A DNA stretch of 54,463 nt, taken from NCBI RefSeq assembly GCF_000943545.1, contig NZ_JTHP01000046.1, forward strand, positions 1 through 54,463. The letters are read 5' to 3'. The stretch comes from Paenibacillus terrae (GTDB lineage Bacteria; Bacillota; Bacilli; Paenibacillales; Paenibacillaceae). Positions within the stretch are counted from its first letter, which is position 1. Every line of letters starts with the position of its first letter. Positions 7,969 to 16,084 of the stretch are shown one piece after another. The position numbers and the translations under genes are program-made. Under the pieces are notes generated by a model. That model worked only from the letters and a program-made list of their open reading frames with translations, searched no databases and was not told the DNA's origin.

Positions 7969-9435
7969 ATGAAAATATTGAGAGTAGAAAGTACATTAGC
8001 GGCCTTAGTGCTCGGCGGCGCAGTGCTGGCAGGCTGCTCCAGTAATAGCGGAGCGGCGCAGGATATGGTCGTTCCTGTCAAGATCAGCCAAGCGCAGCAG
8101 GGTATCATTGGGCAAGGGAACATTTATACAGGAACGGTAACTCCTTCGGAAACAGTGAATATCGTTCCAAAAGTGGGCGGTAAAGTAGTTGAACTGCCTG
8201 TGGATATTGGCTCAGAGGTCAAAAAAGGTCAAGTGCTGTTCAAGCTTGATGACAAGGACATGCGGAATAATGTAGCGAAGGCCCGCGCCGCAGCAGGTGC
8301 GGCGGCAGCAGGAGTGAGTTCTGCTCAGGCATCCCATGAATCGACGATGGTTCAAGCCAACTCGGGCGTAGTACAATCCAAAAGCGGCGTGATTCAATCC
8401 CAAAGCGCAATCAATCAGGCGCAGGGAGCCATTAATCAGGCTACTACAGCCGTAGAACAGGCGACACATGGCGTCTCCTCGGCGGCCAATACGGTGAAGC
8501 AAACGCGGCAAGCGCTGGCGGATTCTCAGAAAAATGTAACGCGTACTCAAAGCCTGTTTGATGCGGGTGCAAGTACTCAAGCACAATTGGAACAAGCAAA
8601 AACAGCCGTTGTGAACGCAGAAGCGGCATACAACAATGCGCAGAACGCACAGGCTAATGCCCAGGACCAACTGGTGGCTGCTCAGAAGGCGCTCACTACG
8701 GCCCGTAACAGCTACGATTCAGCAAAAAACAGCTATAGTAATGCTAACAGCGGCTACAGCAATGCGCAAAATCAACTGAAGGTATCTCAAAATACAGCGA
8801 TTATCGAGTCCAGCCAACAGTCTCTCAAGCAGGCTCAGCTAAATGTGAACATCGCTCAGGATGCACTCGACGATACAGTGATTACATCACCGATTAACGG
8901 TATTGTAGGTACGAAAAATGCAGAAGTAGGCGAAATGGTATCCGCTCAGGCGCCTGCGCTGGTCATTGCCAACCTGAGTACAGTTAATACACTGATCTAT
9001 GTACCGGCTGAGCAGATCAACAATGTAAAAGCAGGCGACAAGGTACAGGTACGTGTAGCAGCTTCCAATATTGTGACAACAGGTACAGTTAAAAATGTAA
9101 GCCCGTTAGACGCAAGTGGAAAAGGATATCCTGTGAAAATTTCGGTGGCTAATCCGGACGTGAAACTGAAATCCGGTATGCTGGCTGATATCAGCTTTGT
9201 CGCTGCGAATGCACAAGAAGGTATTGTCGTTCCTGCCGCAGCGATCCAAAAGGATCAAGGTAAGCAATATGTATACGTTGTGAATGGTGACCATGCGAAA
9301 CGCAAGGAAGTGAAGACGGTTCAGACGACAGGCTCCCAAACACTGGTTACCAGTGGATTGAGCAACGAAGAGAATGTAATCGTGAATAATCTGGCGTTGC
9401 TGTCTGATAACTCGCCGATCACCATTAGCCAATAA
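7969..9435 (+). CDS. Lipoprotein efflux adaptor (HlyD/RND-type membrane fusion protein) with long coiled coil
   Basis: A 488-residue secreted lipoprotein: signal peptide with lipobox LAGC (Cys ~22), lipoyl half (NIVPKVGGKVVELPVDIGSEVKKGQVLFKLDDKD), then about 190 residues of Ala/Gln/Ser-rich heptads with repeats such as SGVVQSKSGVIQSQSAINQA, the other lipoyl half (VITSPINGIVGTKNAEVGEMV) and a membrane-proximal beta barrel. The ATG at 7969 has GAAAGGAAATT upstream. It follows the EmrB-type gene by 65 bases. Having two adaptors, one short and membrane-anchored and one long and lipid-anchored, in a single MFS operon is unusual. Confidence 0.9.
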   Translation: MKILRVESTLAALVLGGAVLAGCSSNSGAAQDMVVPVKISQAQQGIIGQGNIYTGTVTPSETVNIVPKVGGKVVELPVDIGSEVKKGQVLFKLDDKDMRNNVAKARAAAGAAAAGVSSAQASHESTMVQANSGVVQSKSGVIQSQSAINQAQGAINQATTAVEQATHGVSSAANTVKQTRQALADSQKNVTRTQSLFDAGASTQAQLEQAKTAVVNAEAAYNNAQNAQANAQDQLVAAQKALTTARNSYDSAKNSYSNANSGYSNAQNQLKVSQNTAIIESSQQSLKQAQLNVNIAQDALDDTVITSPINGIVGTKNAEVGEMVSAQAPALVIANLSTVNTLIYVPAEQINNVKAGDKVQVRVAASNIVTTGTVKNVSPLDASGKGYPVKISVANPDVKLKSGMLADISFVAANAQEGIVVPAAAIQKDQGKQYVYVVNGDHAKRKEVKTVQTTGSQTLVTSGLSNEENVIVNNLALLSDNSPITISQ

Positions 9436-9490
9436 TTGGGCTTCAAAATCTATTGTATTATATAGTAGAGATTTATTAGTTAGTATAAGT

Positions 9491-9535
9491 GCAGGGCAGA
9501 CTGGAGTAATTTTACCGGGCTGCCCTGCTTTAATT
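9491..9535 (+). terminator. Rho-independent terminator of the efflux operon
   Basis: GCAGGGCAG (9491-9499) pairs with CTGCCCTGC (9520-9528) around an inner CTGG/CCGG pairing, followed by TTTAATTT. Confidence 0.85.
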
Positions 9536-9582
9536 TCATTGCGCACATTTTACATAGGATTGATGTCGTTAGGGGTCTATTT

Positions 9583-9612
9583 TTGACGAACATTGGTGTG
9601 ATAGGATAGACT
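9583..9612 (+). promoter_or_regulatory. Probable promoter of the STM4015-4011 operon
   Basis: TTGACG (9583-9588), 18-base spacer, TAGACT (9607-9612), about 70 bases upstream of the first start codon. No operator-like dyad is evident. Moderate match only. Confidence 0.45.
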
Positions 9613-9684
9613 AAACTGGAAATAGATAGTTTGCGAGATAGGGATTTATTACATTTTTAGATGAGTGATCGGAGGTATTACGAG

Positions 9685-10527
9685 ATGGAAGTAAAGCTGG
9701 TAGTGGATTATGAAGCTTATGAGAAGGGTCAAACGATGGCTAATTCTATTGAAGAACTGGCAGTCAAGCCAGAGAGCGCAGAAATAACGGATTTGATTAT
9801 TGGAGACTGGGGCGGAGCCTATGAACAATCGCCTGAGGATTTTATACCAGTGCTGGTAAAGCACAAAGATCAATTTCCGAAGCTGCGTAAGCTGTTTATC
9901 GGGGATATGGAATATGATGAGTGTGAGGTTTCGTGGATTAACCAGACGAATCTGTCTCCGCTGTTGGAGGCGTTTCCAGCTTTGGAATCCTTTTATGTCA
10001 AAGGAAGTCAGGACCTGAGCCTGGAGCCGTTACGGCATAAAAACCTTCAGGAATTGGTTATTATTTGCGGAGGTTTACCTGCGAGTGTCCTTCAGGAAAT
10101 TCGTAATGCAGAGCTGCCTGAGCTGCGCAAGCTGGAGTTGTATTTGGGCGTGGATCAATACGGCTTTGACGGTGGTCTGGAGGATGTATTACCGTTCCTG
10201 AACGACAATCTTTTTCCCAAGCTTACCTATTTGGGGCTGAAGGATAGTGAAATACAGGATGAAATCGCGATTGCTGCGGCAAACGCACCTGTGATTGGAC
10301 AACTGGAGGTACTGGATCTGTCTCAAGGCACGTTGTCCGATAAAGGGGCAGAGGCACTACTGGCTAGCGAAAGCATCAAAGGGCTGAAGCACCTGGATTT
10401 GAGCTATCATTATATGTCTGATGAAATGATGAAACGTTGGAAAAACTCAGGACTATCTGTAAATGTGGAGGATCAGCAGCAAGCGGACGAGGAAGATGAT
10501 TGGCGTTATCCATCGTTGACTGAGTAA
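9685..10527 (+). CDS. STM4015 family protein (leucine-rich repeats)
   Basis: A 280-residue soluble protein made largely of leucine-rich repeats of the ribonuclease-inhibitor type: LPKLRKLFIGDM, LQELVIICGGL, LPELRKLELYLG, FPKLTYLGLKDSEI, LEVLDLSQGTLSDKGAEAL and LKHLDLSYHYMSDEMM. Such repeats bind other proteins or peptides. The start is the ATG at 9685 because GGAGG lies 9 bases upstream; the ATG at 9661 has no RBS. It heads an operon whose other members match the Salmonella STM4014, STM4013, STM4012 and STM4011 families, and the set identifies it as the STM4015 member. Function is unknown; a docking or substrate-presenting role for the operon's enzymes is a guess. Confidence 0.85.
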   Translation: MEVKLVVDYEAYEKGQTMANSIEELAVKPESAEITDLIIGDWGGAYEQSPEDFIPVLVKHKDQFPKLRKLFIGDMEYDECEVSWINQTNLSPLLEAFPALESFYVKGSQDLSLEPLRHKNLQELVIICGGLPASVLQEIRNAELPELRKLELYLGVDQYGFDGGLEDVLPFLNDNLFPKLTYLGLKDSEIQDEIAIAAANAPVIGQLEVLDLSQGTLSDKGAEALLASESIKGLKHLDLSYHYMSDEMMKRWKNSGLSVNVEDQQQADEEDDWRYPSLTE

Positions 10528-10545
10528 GTGAGGTGAGGCGGCTTT

Positions 10546-11883
10546 ATGGTTGGGATATCAGACAGCAATGTCAGCGAGCCGTTTATTTTGTTCGGCAATC
10601 CGGAGAATCGGCGGACCACAGGACTACAGGAGGCGCGAAGCAGATTGAAGCTGCCGCCCGCTGTTGAGATTTCCTATAAAAATGTGCTGGAAGCCATCCG
10701 GGAGAAGCAAAGTCTGGGGGAGTTGTTGGCCCGAATAGCTGCACAGGCTGCGCCAGACAGCGTAAATGCTAGTGTTTATGTGCAAGAGAGCATTCGCCAG
10801 TTACAGACGGGAAGGGCGGACATTAGTCCGCTGCTTCGTCTGGATGCACCGGGTGAAAGCTTTGAGGTAGAGCGTGAATTGATTGCTTTGGGAGCCCCGG
10901 ATACGGAGGGAGACGATTCTTTGTTGCCGTGGGCGGAATTAGCACATAGCCCAGGTATATTGGCGTCAGAAGCGCGAGGCCTGCTGGAGCAGCACGGTCG
11001 TATTTGGCACCCGGCACAATGGTTCCGGGGCTATTGCCGTCTGCTGGCGTGGCTACGGCAAGAAGCGGCCCTGCTATGGCCCTCATCGCGCTGGATGAAT
11101 GATCCGGAGGAAGTGGCTGTGATGTTCGACAAACGGCGTTGCAGCGCCGTATTGAACAAGGCGGGCATAAGGGTTCCGCCTGTGCTCACACCACCAGACG
11201 GTACCTTTCGTGATGTTGCTGATCTGCACGCAGCGATAATGGAGAGCGGGGTTCACCGTCTGTTTGTGAAAATATTTTGCGGGTCCGGTGCTTCCGGTGT
11301 AATGGCCTATCAGGTGCATCCGCGGACACGAGCAGAGCTGGCGGTAACCACCGTTGGAACGGAAATCGTACACGGACAGCGTGTGTATTACAATGCCGGA
11401 CGCTTGCGCCGTTATACGGACAAGCAGGACATTCATGCCATCCTGGGCTGGCTATGCTCGGAAGGGGTGCATGTGGAGCGCTGGATACCTAAAGCGAGTC
11501 TGAGCGGACGTGTTTACGATGTACGCCAGCTCGTTTGTGGATCAGAGGCTTGTCATGCCGTTTTACGTTTAAGCCGAAGCCCAATTACGAATCTGCATTT
11601 GCGCAATGAACGGCTGTTGCTGGAGGACGCCGGATTGCCGCAGGATACGGTAGAATCGGTGCAGCAGACTGCGGAAGCCGCAATGAGCGCTTTTCCGGCC
11701 TCTATGGTTGCTGGGCTGGATGTGCTGGTTCCGGCGCATGGTGGTCGTCCATACATGCTGGATGTAAATCCGTTCGGAGACCTGCTATACCGGGTAAAAC
11801 ATCAGGGCTGGAATCCTTATGAATGGGAAATGCTGCATCTCGCCAATGGGACTGCAACTTTGGAAAGGAAAGACTCGTTATGA
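10546..11883 (+). CDS. STM4014 family protein (ATP-grasp ligase fold)
   Basis: A 445-residue protein with the layout of an ATP-grasp ligase in its second half: a domain entry NDPEEVAVMFDKRRCSAVLNKAGIRVPP (~185-212), the ATP lysine and glycine loop LFVKIFCGSGASGV (~238-251), YDVRQLV (~324-330), and the Mg-binding end GLDVLVP...YMLDVNPFGDLL (~386-410). ATP-grasp enzymes join a carboxylate to an amine or thiol through an acyl phosphate. The N-terminal half is not recognised. It starts 18 bases after STM4015 behind GTGAGGTGAGG, and its stop overlaps the next start (ATGA), so translation is coupled. Confidence 0.85.
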   Translation: MVGISDSNVSEPFILFGNPENRRTTGLQEARSRLKLPPAVEISYKNVLEAIREKQSLGELLARIAAQAAPDSVNASVYVQESIRQLQTGRADISPLLRLDAPGESFEVERELIALGAPDTEGDDSLLPWAELAHSPGILASEARGLLEQHGRIWHPAQWFRGYCRLLAWLRQEAALLWPSSRWMNDPEEVAVMFDKRRCSAVLNKAGIRVPPVLTPPDGTFRDVADLHAAIMESGVHRLFVKIFCGSGASGVMAYQVHPRTRAELAVTTVGTEIVHGQRVYYNAGRLRRYTDKQDIHAILGWLCSEGVHVERWIPKASLSGRVYDVRQLVCGSEACHAVLRLSRSPITNLHLRNERLLLEDAGLPQDTVESVQQTAEAAMSAFPASMVAGLDVLVPAHGGRPYMLDVNPFGDLLYRVKHQGWNPYEWEMLHLANGTATLERKDSL

Positions 11884-12662
11884 CCGATATGAACCAGATT
11901 GTCGGTTCTCATGATATTGTCATGATTACGCTCGACACGCTGCGTTACGATGTAGCCAAGCTGGAGGAGGAGAACTGTCCGAATCTGTGCGAGTCTGGAC
12001 CATGGGAAAAACGCCATACGCCGGGCAGCTTTACCTATGCTGCACATCATGCGTTTTTTGGTGGATTTTTGCCTACACCAGCCAATACGGATAAGGCCTC
12101 TCACATACGGCTGTTTCATACAAAAGATACGGGATTGCGAACGCATCCGCATACGTGGCTGTTTGATGCACCGGATATTGTATCCGGGCTGGCGGGTGAG
12201 GGCTACCGGACTATTTGCATTGGTGGCGTTATTTTTTTTACGAAAAAAAACAAGCTTGCCAAGGTGTTGCCGGGGTATTTTCAGGAAAGCTACTGGCGTA
12301 TGACCTTCGGCGTTACGAATCCCCGTTCGACGGAGCATCAGGTGAATCATACCCTAAAGCTGCTGGAGAAGGCGGACCCGGCGCAGCGGCTGTTTTTGTT
12401 CCTGAATGTATCAGCTATTCATGGCCCTAATCACTATTTTCTGGGGGGCTCAGCCAAGGATTCGGTGGAGTCCCAACGCGCAGCCTTGCGTTATGTGGAT
12501 GGGCAGCTTGGACGTTTGTTCGACGCATTACGAGAACGGGGAAAGACGTTTTGCTTGGCCTTTTCCGATCATGGTACGGCTTATGGGGAAGATGGCTACG
12601 AAGGGCATCGTCTAGCTCATGAGGTAGTATGGAATGTGCCTTACCGCGAATTTGTGTTGTAG
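11880..12662 (+). CDS. STM4013/SEN3800 family hydrolase (sulfatase-like)
   Basis: A 260-residue member of the alkaline phosphatase/sulfatase superfamily. The N-terminal metal ligand region is HDIVMITLDTLRYDV (~11-25); GSFTYAAHHAFFGGFLP is where the superfamily nucleophile sits, but the classical sulfatase CxPSR is absent, so a Ser or Thr may serve instead. The C-terminal metal motifs FSDHGTAYGEDGYEGHRLAHE and NVPYREFVL are complete. The start at 11880 overlaps the previous stop by 4 bases. Substrate unknown; the missing CxPSR argues for a phosphoester-type or phosphotransfer reaction rather than a true sulfatase. Confidence 0.85.
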   Translation: MTDMNQIVGSHDIVMITLDTLRYDVAKLEEENCPNLCESGPWEKRHTPGSFTYAAHHAFFGGFLPTPANTDKASHIRLFHTKDTGLRTHPHTWLFDAPDIVSGLAGEGYRTICIGGVIFFTKKNKLAKVLPGYFQESYWRMTFGVTNPRSTEHQVNHTLKLLEKADPAQRLFLFLNVSAIHGPNHYFLGGSAKDSVESQRAALRYVDGQLGRLFDALRERGKTFCLAFSDHGTAYGEDGYEGHRLAHEVVWNVPYREFVL

Positions 12663-12730
12663 GGCACAAGAAATTTTAGATTGCACTGGTAAAATGTAAA
12701 GAATCAATCCAGCGCGAGGAGGGAGCAGAA

Positions 12731-14155
12731 ATGAAAGCCATGAATCTGAATCACTCGCTTCTAACGGGAGCAGGAGCCAATCCCCCTGCGGGGCTGGACA
12801 CAGGCTCAACATCAAGGTCTCTATGGCCTGAGAACCCTGTTGAATGGGCACGCACGATCCGTGAAGCTCCCTACCGCTCCTATTTGTACTCTTACCCGCA
12901 TAAAACGGCCTATCGGCCTTTTGATACACCGCTCTCACTGCAAGAGTTGTGGGAGAAGGAGGAGCTGGAGAGCTATTTTTTGTATATGCATATTCCGTTT
13001 TGCGCGGCTCGTTGTGGATTCTGTAACCTGTTCACTTTGCCTGACAAGCGGCTGGATGTGCATAAGGAGTATGTGGATGCGCTTGAAAGACAAGCCCGAC
13101 AATGGGCGCCAATCATGGGCAGACGGCCGTTTTCACGCTTTGCCATCGGCGGCGGTACGCCAACCTTGCTGGAGGCTCCTTTGGTCGAACGATTGTTTGA
13201 CATTGCGGAAAATCTGATGGGTTTAGACCCGGAGCATGCTTCCATTTCGGTGGAGACGTCGCCGGATACGGTAACCGAAGATCGGCTGGAGGTGCTCAAG
13301 CGCCGCCGAACGGACCGTGTCAGCATGGGGATTCAGAGCTTTGTGGAGTCGGAGAGTGCGGCCATATACCGCCCTCAGAAGCCCAAGCTTGTGCGTGAAG
13401 CGCTTGCGCGGCTGGTAGAGTACGATTTTCCGCTGTTGAACGTAGATCTAATCTATGGTCTCCCCGGTCAAACGGCGGAAACGTGGCTGTATTCTCTGGA
13501 AGAGGCATTATCTTACGCACCGGGTGAAATTTTTATTTACCCATTATACATTCGGGAAAATACGATTTTAAAGCCAGGCTATACCGGGCTGGATCATGAT
13601 ATTCGTCTCAGCTTGTACGAAGTAGCACGTGAAAGACTCAAACAGGCGGGATATGTACAATATTCCATGCGCCGTTTTGCCAAAAATGATGATGCACCCG
13701 GCAAGGAGCTGCTGCCATACAGCTGTCAGGAGGAAGGCATGACCGGTCTGGGCTGCGGTGCGCGCTCCTATACGCGTAATGTCCACTATGCCAGCCGATA
13801 CGGTGTTAGTGCAGCCGCAACGCGCGGTATTATTGCTGATTATGTCGCCGCCGAGCGTCATGATCTGGCTGATTACGGCTTTATTTTAAATGTGGAGGAG
13901 AGCAAGCGGCGTTTTATTCTGAAGGCACTTCTCCATCGTGAAGGTCTGGAGCTATCTGCTTACGCCGCGCGCTTCGATGCGTCTCTGGCGGATGATTTTG
14001 CAGGAATGTCCTTGCTATTGGAATCTGGTATGGCGGTGGTTGTAGACGACACACTGCAACTGACCGAGGAAGGAATGGCTTATTCCGATGCGATTGGCGA
14101 CTGGATGATATCCACGGCAGTACGGGAGCGGATGGAAGGCTACGTAGGCGCATGA
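12731..14155 (+). CDS. STM4012 family radical SAM protein (HemN/HemW-like)
   Basis: A 474-residue radical SAM enzyme resembling HemN/HemW. The Fe-S cluster motif is CAARCGFC (Cx3Cx2C, ~97-104) preceded by YMHIPF. Further marks are GGGTPTLL, SVETSPDTVTEDRLEVLKRR, MGIQSF and VDLIYGLPGQTAETW, all typical of the HemN-like barrel. A C-terminal winged region (RRFILKALLHREGLELSAY...LTEEGMAYSDAIGDWM) resembles the HemN C-terminal domain. The ATG at 12731 is preceded by CGAGGAGGGAGCAG. Its stop overlaps the start of the STM4011 gene. It is unlikely to be the housekeeping haem enzyme, given its operon. Confidence 0.9.
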   Translation: MKAMNLNHSLLTGAGANPPAGLDTGSTSRSLWPENPVEWARTIREAPYRSYLYSYPHKTAYRPFDTPLSLQELWEKEELESYFLYMHIPFCAARCGFCNLFTLPDKRLDVHKEYVDALERQARQWAPIMGRRPFSRFAIGGGTPTLLEAPLVERLFDIAENLMGLDPEHASISVETSPDTVTEDRLEVLKRRRTDRVSMGIQSFVESESAAIYRPQKPKLVREALARLVEYDFPLLNVDLIYGLPGQTAETWLYSLEEALSYAPGEIFIYPLYIRENTILKPGYTGLDHDIRLSLYEVARERLKQAGYVQYSMRRFAKNDDAPGKELLPYSCQEEGMTGLGCGARSYTRNVHYASRYGVSAAATRGIIADYVAAERHDLADYGFILNVEESKRRFILKALLHREGLELSAYAARFDASLADDFAGMSLLLESGMAVVVDDTLQLTEEGMAYSDAIGDWMISTAVRERMEGYVGA

Positions 14156-15006
14156 GAGCAACCCTATATTATCGTGGTTCGTTGACTTCGTGCAACTATG
14201 CTTGCCCTTACTGCCCGTTCAGCAAAAACGTGGATAGCCGTGAAACATTGAACAAGGATCGGGCGCAGCTGGAGCGTTTTGCCGATTGGGTACGGGAACA
14301 GGGAACTTTGGGGCATCGACTATCCATATTTTTTAATCCGTATGGAGAAGCTCTCATTCATTCCTGGTACCGCAAGGCCATGATTGAGTTTTCCCATATG
14401 GCGCATGTGGATAAAGTGGCTGTACAGACGAATCTGTCCACTAAGCTGGATTGGGCCAAGGAACTGAATCCGAGGACGGCTGCGCTGTGGGCGACGTATC
14501 ATCCGGGAGAGACGAAGGAGCCGGCTTTTATATCTCAAGGTATGAAGCTATATGAACTTGGTATTTCCTACAGTGTCGGCACCGTGGGATTGAGACAGGC
14601 CTTTCCCGCTATTCATTCCTTGCGATCGCGGCTTCCGAAGGATGTATATTTGTGGGTCAACGCTTACAAGGATCGGCCACATTATTATACCGAAGCCGAG
14701 ATTGCTGAATTAACGGCTATAGATCCCTATTTTCAATGGAATTTGCAGGATTACAGTAGCCAGGGGCGGGCGTGTCGCGCTGGGGAGGATGTATTTTATG
14801 TCCAGGGCGACGGACGAGTAAAGCATTGCTATCAGGATCGACGTGTGATTGGGCACCTGTACAGGGATGGTCTGGAAGGTCTGAGCGCCAATCGCCCGTG
14901 CCGGATGAAGGAATGCGGCTGCTATATCGGCTATATCCATATGGAGGAGCAGCCGTTTCGGGAAATGTACGGTCGCGGCTTGCTCGAAAGGGTGCCGCAA
15001 AGGTAG
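14152..15006 (+). CDS. STM4011 family radical SAM protein
   Basis: A 284-residue radical SAM protein with the cluster motif CNYACPYC (Cx3Cx2C, ~15-22) in a short N-terminus starting MRATLYYRGSLTS. A C-terminal cysteine group (CRAGEDVFYV..KHCYQ...CRMKECGCYIGYIH) could bind an auxiliary Fe-S cluster, as in SPASM/twitch-type enzymes that modify peptides. It overlaps STM4012 by 4 bases (ATGA) and ends the operon before a terminator. Two radical SAM enzymes next to an ATP-grasp ligase and a hydrolase indicate a biosynthetic or modification pathway of unknown product. Confidence 0.88.
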   Translation: MRATLYYRGSLTSCNYACPYCPFSKNVDSRETLNKDRAQLERFADWVREQGTLGHRLSIFFNPYGEALIHSWYRKAMIEFSHMAHVDKVAVQTNLSTKLDWAKELNPRTAALWATYHPGETKEPAFISQGMKLYELGISYSVGTVGLRQAFPAIHSLRSRLPKDVYLWVNAYKDRPHYYTEAEIAELTAIDPYFQWNLQDYSSQGRACRAGEDVFYVQGDGRVKHCYQDRRVIGHLYRDGLEGLSANRPCRMKECGCYIGYIHMEEQPFREMYGRGLLERVPQR

Positions 15007-15075
15007 ATGAATTCAAACTTCTAATGGTAGCTAAAATACTGTAGTGTGGTATACCGATTTGACTAATGCAAATGA

Positions 15076-15136
15076 GCCCATCACCGATTGCTTGGAAGTT
15101 GATTTATTTCCAATTGGCATCGGGATGGGCTTTTGC
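15076..15136. terminator. Terminator between the STM operon and the lactonase gene
   Basis: GCCCATCACCGAT...TTGGAA pairs with TTCCAA...ATCGGGATGGGC and is followed by TTTT on the plus strand. The stem may also serve the converging minus-strand gene. Confidence 0.8.
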
Positions 15137-15162
15137 TTAACGCCCCCCAAAGATATGACTCA

Positions 15163-15984
15163 TCATAACACAATCGTATGCGGCTTAATGTCTGGGTCAT
15201 GATTAGCGATCACTTCTATACAGTTAGGTTCATTACTCATATGTTTGACCCACTTCAACGATTCAATGGCCTGTTGTTTATTAACAAGTACACCCTGAAG
15301 AATCATTTCCTCCCAAGACTTTTTTGCATATCCTGTATCACTAGTTAAGAGAACAAATTTCCCGTTATTTTTTACAATAGTAGCTGACAAACCATGGGAA
15401 TGACCAGGAGTGTGCACAAAAATTAAAGATTCATCACCAAATAAGTCAAATGACTGATGTTGTGGACCATATTCTGATGGTTTAAAAGAGAAGGTCCTGA
15501 TCGGTACTCCTTCCCACATATGTTGTAAGTAGCGATGTTTGCTTTTGGGCGCGGCTTCCCATTCAATGTCACTAGTCAAAATATTCTTAGCTTTGCTTAC
15601 CAGTTTAATACCGCTCGCATGATCAATATCGAGATGGCTTAAAATGACATAATCTAAATTCTTTATTTTCACACCCAAATTCTGAAGTTGTTCATCAATT
15701 GCCTGACCTTCTGGAAGAATAGCTTTATTAATTTGGTAATGAATTCTACCCATGTATTTGCGCTGATCTTTACGTACATCGGTGTGCCAACCGGTATCAA
15801 TTAATACGAGGCCCTTAGGATGTTCGATTAAATAAGCGGAAACAGGCAGCTTATTCTGATATTTTTTTGACCTGAAAATCCCTGTAAAAGCAATAGGGTT
15901 GAGTGTGTTTTGGTTAAATGGCAGAGCCATGTCGGTTTGAACTTGGCCGCAGTGCAGTACATGAATTTTAATCGTTTCAGACAT
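15163..15984 (-). CDS. Metallo-beta-lactamase-fold hydrolase, N-acyl homoserine lactonase-like
   Basis: A 273-residue metallo-hydrolase of the family that includes quorum-quenching lactonases. Metal ligands: SHLDIDHASG (an HxDxDH variant of HxHxDH, second His replaced by Asp), HTPGHSHG, TSDTG (bridging Asp) and NHDPD. Start chosen at 15984 because GAGG lies 8 bases upstream; the frame extends to 16023 but that ATG lies inside a TetR-type operator. The operator between this gene and tetR, identical in design to the one before tetR, shows that both respond to the same regulator. The lactone substrate is not determined; it might be an AHL or another lactone such as a toxin. Confidence 0.8.
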   Translation of the reverse strand: MSETIKIHVLHCGQVQTDMALPFNQNTLNPIAFTGIFRSKKYQNKLPVSAYLIEHPKGLVLIDTGWHTDVRKDQRKYMGRIHYQINKAILPEGQAIDEQLQNLGVKIKNLDYVILSHLDIDHASGIKLVSKAKNILTSDIEWEAAPKSKHRYLQHMWEGVPIRTFSFKPSEYGPQHQSFDLFGDESLIFVHTPGHSHGLSATIVKNNGKFVLLTSDTGYAKKSWEEMILQGVLVNKQQAIESLKWVKHMSNEPNCIEVIANHDPDIKPHTIVL

Positions 15985-16018
15985 TATAATAACCTCAGCT
16001 TTCGTCAGCAATTTAAAT

Positions 16019-16042
16019 TTCATTAACCGGTTGTTGAATTTA
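16019..16042. promoter_or_regulatory. TetR-type operator before the lactonase-like gene
   Basis: TTCATTAACCG followed by GT and TGTTGAATTTA. The left arm is identical over 11 bases, and the right arm nearly so, to the site upstream of tetR at 16722-16745, showing a shared regulator. Confidence 0.75.
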
Positions 16043-16055
16043 ATTTCCTATTAAA

Positions 16056-16084
16056 CCCCTTGACACGATTATGATGTCAAGGGG
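16056..16084 (-). terminator. Hairpin at the 3' end of tetR
   Basis: Perfect 10-bp stem CCCCTTGACA/TGTCAAGGGG with a 9-base loop; on the minus strand it is followed by TTTAAT. The tetR stop codon lies in the loop, so the terminator overlaps the gene end. Confidence 0.65.

Noticed and set aside
12731..14155. Calling this radical SAM gene hemN/hemW
   Set aside because: It lies in the STM4011-4015 operon with coupled neighbours and no haem genes; the family name STM4012 fits better.
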